A stretch of 64,000 nucleotides of DNA from Gossypium raimondii (Eukaryota; Streptophyta; Magnoliopsida; Malvales; Malvaceae). The translations under genes and the position numbers were made by a program. Below the pieces are notes generated by a model that was not told the DNA's origin, ran no database searches, and worked only from the letters and a program-made list of their open reading frames with translations. Below, piece by piece: positions 27,407 through 36,796 of this stretch (position 1 is its first letter; each line of letters begins with the position of its first letter). The stretch is taken from the NCBI RefSeq assembly GCF_025698545.1, contig NC_068576.1:55650094-55714093 (forward strand), in the 5' to 3' direction.

Positions 27407-29140
27407 ATGAACGATTCCGATGCCCCCAAGTTCGACAACGATGAACGACAAGAAGACATGAGGATGCGATTGAGGCCGTCGGATAGCAACGTGACTGAAG
27501 ATCAGGAGCCCTTTATGGGAGTTAAAGTCCGACGGAAAGCCTCCCGCCGGCATGAATATAAAGGAGACTACATGGATATCCCCTCCCGTCCTTACTTAAT
27601 GAAGATTTTGCAAAAACAAGGTTATTTAACTCATTTTGTTATTTGCAGCGTTAAATCTCATATCAGTCAGGTGCTATTGTTCAATTTAAACGTTAAATCT
27701 CAGTTCGGATTTGATATGATCAGATTGTAAATGCCTGTTCTTGCTTGAAACACATTGTTAATACTTTTTTTTTTTAAATATGTAAGATCTAAGCTAAGGC
27801 ACACAAGAATTTAGTCTAATAGCTTGACTGATTTGATAGGATCTTTTAGGATTTTATTGGACTGTGTTGAAGTTCGAATCAACTTAAAATCTAGATCATA
27901 ATTTGAGGAAGGCTGTTTCTTATTCTTATTTGATTTTAGCGCTTCGATCTAATAATAAAATGATATAAAACCTGCAGGTGACAAGCAAGTTTTCTTTGCT
28001 GATAAAGTTCTGAAGTTCACTTCAACGGGAAAGATGAAACGGCGGATTCTTATGGTGACTGATTTTGCGGTTTACTTGGTTGACCCTGACACTGGTACGC
28101 TTAAGCGCCGGATAGCTTTAGCCGCTGTAGATAAGATATGTTTGAGTGAACTAAGCGATAATTTCTTTGCAATTATCGTTCCGACGGAGTATGATTTGCT
28201 AATGGCTAGTACTCGCAAAACTGAAATTGTTACCGTCTTGGTCGATGCTACCAAGAATGCTTCTGAATATGAACTCGAGGTGGATTTTTCAAATAGGTAT
28301 TAGTTATCGATTCAACTGCCATTGGCATGTTTCAGTTTGTTTGTTGCTTTGATTCAATCGTTAAGCTTTGTTTTGAACTAACATGATTGTGCCCAATGTA
28401 GATAAATTTTATTAACATTATGCAAACACCTTTGTATTCTAGTATAACTGGTTGATTGGGGCTTTCAATTCGGGGTCTTTTATTTGTTATTTCATTCATT
28501 TCTTGATATGTGCATTGGTATCTCCAAAGCTTCCATGTCTATGAATCATGTTGAAAATGGTTAAATATTAGTTGTTGAGATCATTCACTGACAAGAATCA
28601 ATGTTCTTGTTGAAGAGGAAATAGAGAAGATAGAGCATATCTGCTTTAGAAGCAAAGAGGCACCCAGAACTTTACTAACAAAGAGAGGGATGTTTTACCT
28701 CTACAAGATATAATTTAGCCTAAGACCCTTTATAGTTGTTAGATATCTGCTATATTTTTGCTTATAGATGCAATTTATAGATAGCATGAGTTAGTGGCCT
28801 AAATTTCATTTACATCAGGCTTCTAGTTGGCGAAAAATATCCTGCATAATAATAGTTGGTTTACTTGTTAAGAAGGGGAATCTTTTCTTTTTTGCAATTG
28901 GATCTTTTAATCTTCCATTTGAAGGTAACATTTCCCTGGTTTTATTAAATGTTATATTCTTTTGTTAGGTTTGAATATAGTGCTTCAGCTGACCTCGTTA
29001 AGGAAGTTCAGTTTGAGGAAGCCGAAGGTACGTGACATGATGCACTTAACACTTGTAGTATACTGGTTTTATGTGTCACTGAAACATGCACATTTATGCA
29101 AATCTCAGGGAGTGTTAGGACAAGAATTGTGAAGAAATAA
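27407..29140 (+). CDS. Myosin-I tail-homology (TH1)-like domain protein
   Basis: Four exons, 27407-27620, 27978-28296, 28969-29027 and 29109-29140, total 624 nt and encode 207 residues in one frame through every GT..AG junction. The start is the ATG of MNDSDAPKFDNDERQEDM. After a charged, low-complexity N-terminus (about residues 1-70), residues about 71-195 form a compact domain (DKQVFFADKVLKF, MKRRILMVTDFAVYLVDP, RRIALAAVDKICLSELSDNF, TRKTEIVTVL). This resembles the myosin TH1 domain of class I myosins, a PH-like membrane-lipid-binding fold, here without any motor domain. The protein ends TRIVKK. Small plant proteins of this kind are usually annotated 'myosin ID heavy chain-like'; their role is not established. 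It converges with beta-glucosidase A, leaving under 300 bp between stops. Fragments of exon 2 and 3'-flank sequence recur beside beta-glucosidase B. Confidence 0.85.
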
Positions 29141-29434
29141 GTAGAAATTGCACTCGTCAAAATCTAAAGGTGAAATGGACTCATCGCACTTTGTGGCAGG
29201 TTCTGCTCAGCATGGAGGTCACCCCCAAAAGTATGTACCATATTCTTGTCCACTTTAATGTATTGTTTTGTAATTTTTATGTGAGAAAAATGGTTGTATA
29301 AACTCTTTGCATGTGTGATATCTCTATACTAGGTAGAAATTGTCACAATAGAAGATGGTCTCCTTTGCTGCGTAACATTAATGAAGTAATACTATTATTC
29401 TGTTGTGTTGCAATCCATTGTGACATTTTTGTTG

Positions 29435-32400
29435 TTAATTAAGGAGAAACTTCTTGAACCAATAAGCTGAATATTTAAGGTATCTTCTCAAGTTGTTCTT
29501 GTAATCAATGTATGTGAACCCGAACCTAAGAGTATATCCAGAAGTCCATTCGAAGTCATCCAAAAACGCCCACATGTAGTGACCCTTTATGTTCACACCC
29601 TCCCTGCCAAAAAGTTAAAAAAACATTGGATTCAGCAATAAGTTAAGGTAAAGCTAAAGTTGATTTATGAATTGAGTAACTTTTGTTCTAAGTACTCACT
29701 GAATTGCTTTTAGAAGGTACTTTAAGTGGCCGTCAAGGTATCTAATCCTGGTGCTATCTTTGAGTGCCTCTTTTACCGTCAATGAAGCATTATTTGCTTC
29801 AGCCACCCCTGCACCGAATAATCAATAAATAAAATAGCTTATTGGTTCAAATGCATGAAAAACAATTAGGTTAAAATGTACTCCAAGTCCCTGTACTCAA
29901 ACATTTGGAATTTAGTCCCTCTTCTTTTCAGATTTCAAAATTTGGGTTCAATTGTTAACACTGTTAAAATTCTTTTGTTAAATTCATGTTCATTGTAATG
30001 TCTTTTTTTATTTCAAAACATCATACCAACGAATTTAACATAAGAATTTTAATGATGTTAATAATCAAACTTGCATTTTAAAATCCAAAAAGTAGAGGGA
30101 TTAAATTCCAAATGTATAAAAGTATAGGGACTTAGAGTATATCTTAACTCAAGATTAAAGACTCAGGCAATGTGGCTAACCATTCTCTGTAATGTAAATG
30201 GTCGGACTGTTATATTTCTTCTTTAAATATAGCAGAAGGTCTCTCAAACCCTTTGGATAATTGAAAAGCCAGCTCACATCGGTCTGCAAAATTATTGACA
30301 CCAATATTTTGGTCATCAAAATGGCTGTTTGAAGAAGGCAGAAACAGGGGGAAAAGTTTTTTTTTTTTTCTCAGCTGCAAGAACTTACGGGTGTGCCGAT
30401 CGGAACTCCATTCTTCTCAGCTGCAAGAACCAAAAGGTATGTTAATGATGATGGAAGTGTTTTCTTTTAGGGTTCAAATATAATAAGATAATAAGCTGTG
30501 GATTGGAAAGTCATTAGCATACTTGTGAGATTTACTCTGGCATCAGTGGGTAGGAAGGGAGTATTCGATGGACCATTTTCTGCATAGTTAGTGGTGTAGT
30601 AATTTGCACCAAGGAAATCAATTGACCCTTTTAACAGCTTGGACTCTGCTTCAGTGAATTTGGGCAGTCTATTTCCTACCAATGATTGCATGCTCTTTGG
30701 ATACTCACCATATATTACTGGATCCATAAACCTACACAAAATTTGGCACGAGTTATCAGCGAGTCGAAATTTTCATATGCAACACCTTAAATACGATTAT
30801 AACACGAAAAGTAACATGAATAACGGGTCTAGTATTCTTTTCGACTCACCATCCAAAAAGGAAATCCCGAGCCCTGGAAGCTGCCTTGCGGTCCGCGGTT
30901 GTATCAAATTTTGGTTCAAACCAAGTGGTTACTAAGGTGATTCCAATTTTTCCCTTTTGAGATGCCTGCACTTTCTATCACTATTAGGGTTGTTCTATTA
31001 TATGTTGATGATTCACTTTTGCCCTTCATTTTTATTTATTTAAAATCGGATTCGAACCTGGTATTTCTTTCTATAGAGATTGACGGCAGCTGCATGGGAA
31101 AGAAGAAAATGATGGGTTAAGATATAAGACTGGGTTGAAGAGGGAGGCAAGCCAGTGGCAAGGCCTAAGCTCCACCCATTGGGTTCATTCATAGTCACCC
31201 AGTGCTTGACTCGATCCCCAAATGTTTTAAAGCAAAAATCAGCATAATCTACAAAGTCATCCCTGTCAAAGGAAAAAAAAACAAAGTAATCTCTCTTTTT
31301 AATATATAGATGTTGAACTAAAATATTTTAGACTAAATGAAATATCCACCATTTTATTTGAAATGATTAAGAGAATGCATTTTGTTAAGGGATTTTGACT
31401 TCAAAAAACTGTTGATTGTTTGGAGCCAATAGGCTACTTAAGATATATGAGATTGTTTTCGGTAGGAGTTGTCTTTCAACTTTGCTGAGAATTTGAGAGC
31501 CCAAGTGTATAAAAAAGTAGCCTAAAGAGGTGGCAGATTTAAAATGTGAGAGCACCTTGTTAAGTATGAGATAAGACGAACAGTGTGTTACTTACTCATG
31601 GTTACCCACAAAAAAACACAATATTTGTGCTTTGTGGACTCAAAAAAAAAATCCATCAATTCTCGATATATTTTGAAGGAGATTAAAGAACTTACATAAT
31701 TTTTGGACTTGAAAATCCACCATATTCATCTTCAAGAGCTTGGGGATGATCAAAATGGAGTAAAGTGACAAAGGGCTTTAAACCATTGGCAAGAAGATCA
31801 TCTATGAGATTGTTGTAAAATTGGACACCCAATGGGTTTACCCCGCCACTAAGTTTCGCCTCTGCAAAATAAAGACCATAAATTTCAATTTTAATATTAA
31901 AATAATTAAAATTAAAATGGGTAGGTTAAAAGGAATGATCTTACTGGGTAAAATTCTAGTCCATGAAATGGAGAACCTGAAGGAATCCAAACCAATTTTT
32001 TTCATAAGCATAATATCTTCCTGTAGAACATTAAATGAAGTGATTTTTGTTAGATTATATAATGATCAAAAATGTTATTATGAATCTAAATAATTAAATA
32101 AAATTTTATTGGACAACAAACCTTGTAACGATGATAGAAATCAACTGCAACATCTCCTGTACTTCTATCAACAATTCTTTCTGTCATAATTAGCCAAATT
32201 TAGAATTTTCAATAAAATAAATTGTAATTAATTATAGTGGACATTTATTTGGCATATATTATTCCCGTAAAACAAAGGACATATTTTATAGATAGTTTTT
32301 TGGTAACGAAAGGGATATTATTATTGAAAATCTTGATAGTGTTTTCAATGTCATTGCGCATATATATTTTTTCAATTGAATTTTATTAATTTATTATTTT

Positions 32401-33233
32401 CAAATAATTAATAATTTATTTTAAGTTTTTAAGTCGTAACATGAAAAAATAGTGAACCTGGATGTTGTCTAACGAGAATGTCCCATACACTTGCTCCTTT
32501 TCCATCTTCAAGAGCTGCTCCTTCAATCTGCAATAACGAAATGAGCAAGGAATTAATAATAATAACCCCTGTACCACTTTTTCAACTTAGGTATCTAATT
32601 TTCTTTAAATCATCAATTTCATCTCATTTATAAACATTAGTTTTACAAATTATAACAAAATTAAATATTTAAATTACCATAAATTTAGTTCAAAGTGTTT
32701 TTAACTGGCTTTTTACTTGGTTCAATCGATTTTGTACCGGTTTATTCTCCCTTTAAAATCCTCAATTCAACCAGTGAGCTCGGTTCTAATAACCATATGA
32801 TTAACTTGTTATACGAACTCAATTAAAGACTAAAATCAAGGTTTTCAAAACCAGATTGATGATCAAACCGGTCAAAATATCAATTCTCAATCTGATTGGT
32901 CTGTCCAGTTTAATTAAATAAATTATTTAAAAATATATAGAAAGCCATCTATTCAACTAGTTCAACCCCTTATTTTGAACCTATACGTCAATTGATTTTC
33001 GATCTAACCATTCCAATCCACTGATCCAGTTCGATTGTTAATCTTAATATATATAACTAATTAACTAATAGGAGTAGGAAAGGCACCTGGTAAGCAGCCG
33101 ATCCAGCACCGAAAATAAAACCAGGTGGAAAACAGCTTCGGTTAAATGGCCTCCATTTATGACTTGCTATTGCACCATCCATGACTACCATTAACACCAG
33201 CAAGCACAGCAACAAAGCCCCCTTCTTTCCCAT
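29435..33233 (-). CDS. GH1 beta-glucosidase A (tandem copy 1)
   Basis: Twelve exons on the minus strand: 33087-33233, 32458-32527, 32122-32180, 31945-32020, 31696-31861, 31058-31262, 30850-30965, 30523-30731, 30389-30420, 30181-30283, 29700-29808 and 29435-29603. They sum to 1,461 nt and 486 residues with no stop. The ATG at 33231-33233 precedes a hydrophobic signal peptide ([18 protein letters not shown]), so secretion or vacuolar/ER entry is likely. Family marks: [15 protein letters not shown], acid/base Glu in VTMNEP, NYYTTNY, nucleophile Glu in IYITENG and sugar-binding FEWTSGY. The enzyme should hydrolyse beta-glucosides; the aglycone is unknown. Oddities: HFDHPQ replaces the usual HWDxPQ; exon 5 (166 bp) looks like two ancestral exons fused; and exon 6 lacks about 51 bp encoding the usual disulfide loop after NEP. 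There is no ER-retention tail (ends KKFLLN). Confidence 0.92.
29871..30147. mobile_element. Palindromic MITE in beta-glucosidase A, intron between exons 10 and 11
   Basis: The ends are inverted repeats: left TTAAAATGTACTCCAAGTCC, right (reverse complement) TTAAGATATACTCTAAGTCC, both followed by 'atttggaattta'. The interior pairs on itself around 'aattcttttgttaaattc'. The matching intron of gene B carries the same element (37237-37504), so it predates the duplication. A relative lies at 53975-54337. Confidence 0.65.
31451..31650. repeat. Truncated TIR-element relic in beta-glucosidase A intron 5
   Basis: Contains 'gttgtctttcaactttgctgag' and 'gagagcccaagtgtat', corresponding to the left part of the larger element at 38726-39308 in the same intron of gene B. 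The distal inverted-repeat half is missing. Confidence 0.5.
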
Positions 33234-33267
33234 TTGTCTTACCCCTCTCAACTACTAAATGCTACTA

Positions 33268-33270
<3 letters not shown>

Positions 33271-33303
<33 letters not shown>
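33271..33303. repeat. (AT)n microsatellite upstream of beta-glucosidase A
   Basis: About 33 bp of pure AT dinucleotides, 38 bp upstream of the ATG. A shorter TA run is at the same place upstream of gene B (40609-40622). It may supply TATA-like sequence but its variable length makes that uncertain. Confidence 0.85.
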
Positions 33304-33304
<1 letters not shown>

Positions 33305-34439
33305 CAACATGGTGTTAATTAAAAAAGGAAATAAATAATAATGTTCCCATTATAATTTTTTGACACATGGTACTATACATTTGAAGTAATTATTGATAAT
33401 TTAAATAAATTACTCTTTTACTCCTTGTCTTTTAATTTTATGTTATTCATGCATTTTGTTTAAAATTTTCCTTTATAAATTTTTATATGTTAAATATAAA
33501 GTTGATTTTAAATAAATTATCTTTTTATTTTAATATTTTACTTAATTGAATCAACTTTTAATGTTATAATATTAAAATTAATCAATATTAAATTGTTAAG
33601 CTTAAAGTATAGTCAAAACACACATATTAATAACATTTATCAAATTAAATTTATAAATTTCGAATATAATAAAAATTAATTATATTCATTGATTAAAGTA
33701 GAGCAAAAATAAATATAAAATTACTAAAATATATAATATTAGCAGTACTAACATTAAAATAAATTAATTTAAAATATATATAAAATAAAAAACATGTAAT
33801 AAATTATTAATAATATTATTTAAATTATAATATATTAATATTGAAATATATTAAATATTTTAAAATTAAGTAACATTAATATAAATTATTCTAAATATTT
33901 TAAAAAAATTAAAAATTATTTTATATCAAAATATAAAATATAAACATCCCTAGTGGGATGGCCAAAAATGGCCGTCCTTTGCGTTAAATAAAAAAGGATT
34001 TGGCATTAAATTAATGTGTGGAATCAATTATGAGGACCGCTTTGATATTCGATAAGAAAACTTTGAAGAGTAAAGTGTTGTTACTATAAAACAAAATTAA
34101 TCTATTATTTTTTTGCTATTTGATAAGAAAAATACCCCTTGCTTTTTGCCAGTCAAAGTGCATGGTCCAACCAAATGAGTTATTTGAATTATAACCCATT
34201 ATTTAAGAATAATTTATTATTCTCAATACTGATATTACGGTACTAATAAAGAAAACGTAAATTCGAGTATGCTTAAGTGCATGTTATGCTTTGATTTACG
34301 GATTTTGATGGTGGAAGAAATTATGAATAGTTGTATAAAAGAATTAAGTGTTATTACTTGCAAAATTTAAATATTTAACTATTTTTTATATTGAATGGAT
34401 TTTCCTTTTTAGTCAAATAAGAAGCGAATGATAAATATA
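33304..34439. promoter_or_regulatory. Upstream flank of beta-glucosidase A
   Basis: 33304-33950 is extremely AT-rich and has no counterpart upstream of gene B. 33955-34230 does match the B upstream flank: 'aaaaatggccgtcc' at about 33964-33977 versus 40645-40658, and 'aactttgaagagtaaag' at about 34060 versus 41463. The shared blocks mark conserved promoter sequence and the edge of the duplication unit. No gene is present. Confidence 0.55.
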
Positions 34440-34660
34440 TTTAAATTACACCTAATCGTTGGATAGCTTTAGCAACGGTAGATAAGACATGTTTGAGAGA
34501 ACTAAGTGATAATTTTTTCACGATTATGATGGTTACCATCTTGGCTGAACTTACTAAAATATAATGGTTTTGAAACGTTGAATGGCTGGTACTCGCAAAA
34601 CTGAAATTGTTACTGTCTTGGTTGAAGTTGTTAGAATTAAAAAAAATAAAAACAAAGTTA
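34440..34660 (+). pseudogene. Broken fragment of the TH1-like gene
   Basis: Matches exon 2 of the TH1-like gene at 27407-29140: 'tggatagctttagc', 'gtagataagacatgtttgag' and 'aactaagtgataattttttc' correspond to bases around 28109-28170, and 'atggctggtactcgcaaaac' corresponds to about 28202-28221. The segment encoding 'TVLVDATK' occurs twice (about 34528-34557 and 34609-34635), so the copy is internally rearranged. It has base deletions and no start, and cannot encode a protein. It lies upstream of beta-glucosidase B just as the intact gene lies beside A. Confidence 0.8.
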
Positions 34661-36030
34661 CTTTTGAAGCGTGTAGAACACTTTTTCTTTTAAGGCGTGT
34701 AGAATAAAACCCTCAACATTCCAAACAGAACAAGTGAAAATGGTTAATAGAAAAACCATCTGATGTTAACTTAGAATTTTAATTTCGTGTATTAAAATTG
34801 AAGATACACCACACATAATCTTTATTTATAACTAAATGATTAAAGGATTTGTCAAATTACTAAATGATTTGACATAAGTAATAGTAATTACCTTACTAGA
34901 GATGAATTCTCTAATATAATCACATCTTATGGTAATTACCTCTCTTATCTTTAAAGACATAACTTACGAACAATTTAAAATTTTAGTTTGAGAGTTATTT
35001 TATCATATAACTTGCATTTTCAAATTTATTTTATTTTATAAAAATTACTTTACAAAATAAAAAATATTTATTAATGGGTAAAATATTATCACTGTAAATA
35101 TAAAAATCGTCGATATAAAACAAAAAAAAACATATATTGTCAAATGGGATATTGTGACGAAGTATACATCAATGCTATAGTAGTGTGCCGATATAAAATT
35201 TTAGCAACGGTAAATTTTCACCAGTATACATCTTCTGATTTATACTAACGGCCTTTTGGTTAGTAAAACTTTTGCCGACAATTTTTATTCATTATTTTAA
35301 TACCTTTTACCGATGATTTCTTTACCGTGACAATCATTGACCGATGTACTTTTTATCCTAAAATTTATGATAGAAAATCTAAATTTTACATTTTAAAATT
35401 ATAAAAAAATTATGCATTAATTTAACTAATTTCGTGGAATTATCAATTTATAAATTATATTCCAAATAATATAAAAATCAAAATTAAACAATTAGTTTAC
35501 TTCCTTATGTCGTAATCAAAGACCAAACAACACTTTTTGTAGCTATAGAATAATTCTTGGTTCAACTGTCATCTTAAAGCAAGCATCATGGTGATAAATT
35601 ATTATCCTTCCTTTGTCCACCATATATAAAATCATCATATGAAAGACACGTTTTAAAGCCTGTTAGAAAAATAAAATAATAAAATTAAAACAAGAAAAAA
35701 ATGAAATTACTAAAATATGGTTTTAAAATAATTTCAAGATACAGAAAAACAAAATTCACATTACTTTAAGCGTAACTATCAAAATAATTAATAGAAAAGT
35801 TCTTTGCATAAGCATCCAATAACTGCATCTTTTCATAAGATATCCTTTCATAGAGACGTATCTTTTGATGGGGTACTCTTTCATAATATTTTGTTATTTT
35901 ACAAGATAACTCTACATAAAGTTATGTCTTTATAAAACAATTTTACGTACAAAAGTTACATCTTTACAGCACAACTATTCATTAATAATTATAATTTATT
36001 AGGCCTTTGTAGATAATAAAATATTATTAC
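34661..36030. other. Intergenic DNA within the second duplication unit
   Basis: AT-rich, no gene. It has no counterpart in the first unit, so it was either inserted here or lost there. 35080-35350 contains several 'ccgatgtac/ accgatgatt'-type words suggestive of an old repeat without clear ends. Confidence 0.45.
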
Positions 36031-36038
36031 CTACCAAC

Positions 36039-36561
36039 GAGATCTGATCATGGGCTGAGCCACTCGTCCAGGCCTGAAGGCTAGTTCGAAAAGTGGGAGA
36101 GTTTAAGCAAAAATATAGGCCCAAAAAATAAGTAAAGATAAAAAAAAATAAGACCTGATCTCTCAATGGGTCAAGCCTCAAGTAAGATTTTTTGGTCTGC
36201 GCCCGGCTCGAATCTAGCTAAAAAGTTTTTCTACTACTGTTTTGTTGTTGTTTTAATGTCATTTTATTATTTAATTGCTAAGTTGCAACTATTTAAGTAT
36301 AAAGATTCTTTTTTATGTATTTTTAATTTGTTGAGAAACATTTATTTTAATGTTGTTAATGTAATTTATGTATTATATTTTTTAAAATTTATTTTTATAT
36401 AAAAAATAATACGGATTGGCTGGGTTGAGCTCGGGTTTAACATTTTTTTTATCTGAGACGAGTTTAGACAAAATTTTAAGCCCATTTTTTGGGTTGAGCC
36501 AGAACTAAACCTAAAAAACGGGCCTAAAATTTTGTATCAGCCCGACCCATAATCAAGTCTG
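36039..36561. mobile_element. hAT-type MITE with perfect 8-bp target duplication
   Basis: A 523-bp non-coding insertion flanked by CTACCAAC at 36031-36038 and 36562-36569. The terminal inverted repeats are imperfect: left GAGATCTGATCATGGGC, right (reverse complement) CAGACTTGATTATGGGTC. Subterminal 'gggctgagcc'/'cagcccgaccc'-type words are typical of plant non-autonomous hAT elements, whose transposases make 8-bp duplications. The plus-strand frame at 36166-36402 is not a transposase. Confidence 0.88.
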
Positions 36562-36589
36562 CTACCAACATTATAAACTATTAACAATA

Positions 36590-36796
36590 TATGCCTTAGA
36601 AGTTAAGAGGCACCTAAAACTTTAATGTATGTTTTGTACATTTTATGTGAGAAAATGGTTTGTAAAACTCTTTGCATGTGTGACATCTCCGTACTAGGTA
36701 GAAATTGTCACAATAGAAGATGGTCTCCTTTGTGTAACATTAATGAAGTAATACTATTATTCTATTGTGTTGTAATCCATTGTGACATTGTTGTTG
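36590..36796. repeat. Duplicated 3'-flank of the TH1-like gene
   Basis: 'ttagaagttaagaggcacc' and 'tgtgagaaaatggtttgtaaaactc' through 'gtgacattgttgttg' correspond to parts of 28645-28670 and 29255-29434, but much of the intervening TH1 sequence is missing. This ties the TH1 pseudogene and beta-glucosidase B into one duplicated unit. Confidence 0.75.

Noticed and set aside
27147..27553. Overlapping open frames on both strands at the TH1 gene start
   Set aside because: Only the frame starting at 27407 continues correctly through three splice junctions into the TH1 domain.
29201..29250. Alternative last exon of the TH1-like gene (GSAQHGGHPQK..)
   Set aside because: An acceptor at about 29200 keeps frame, but the exon at 29109-29140 gives the family-typical TRIVKK ending.
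30639..30935. Plus-strand frames over beta-glucosidase exon 8, repeated at 37991-38287
   Set aside because: Antisense shadows; their apparent conservation reflects the duplicated exons beneath.
33234..33251. Six extra N-terminal codons for beta-glucosidase A
   Set aside because: They begin with TTG; the ATG at 33231-33233 matches the start of copy B.
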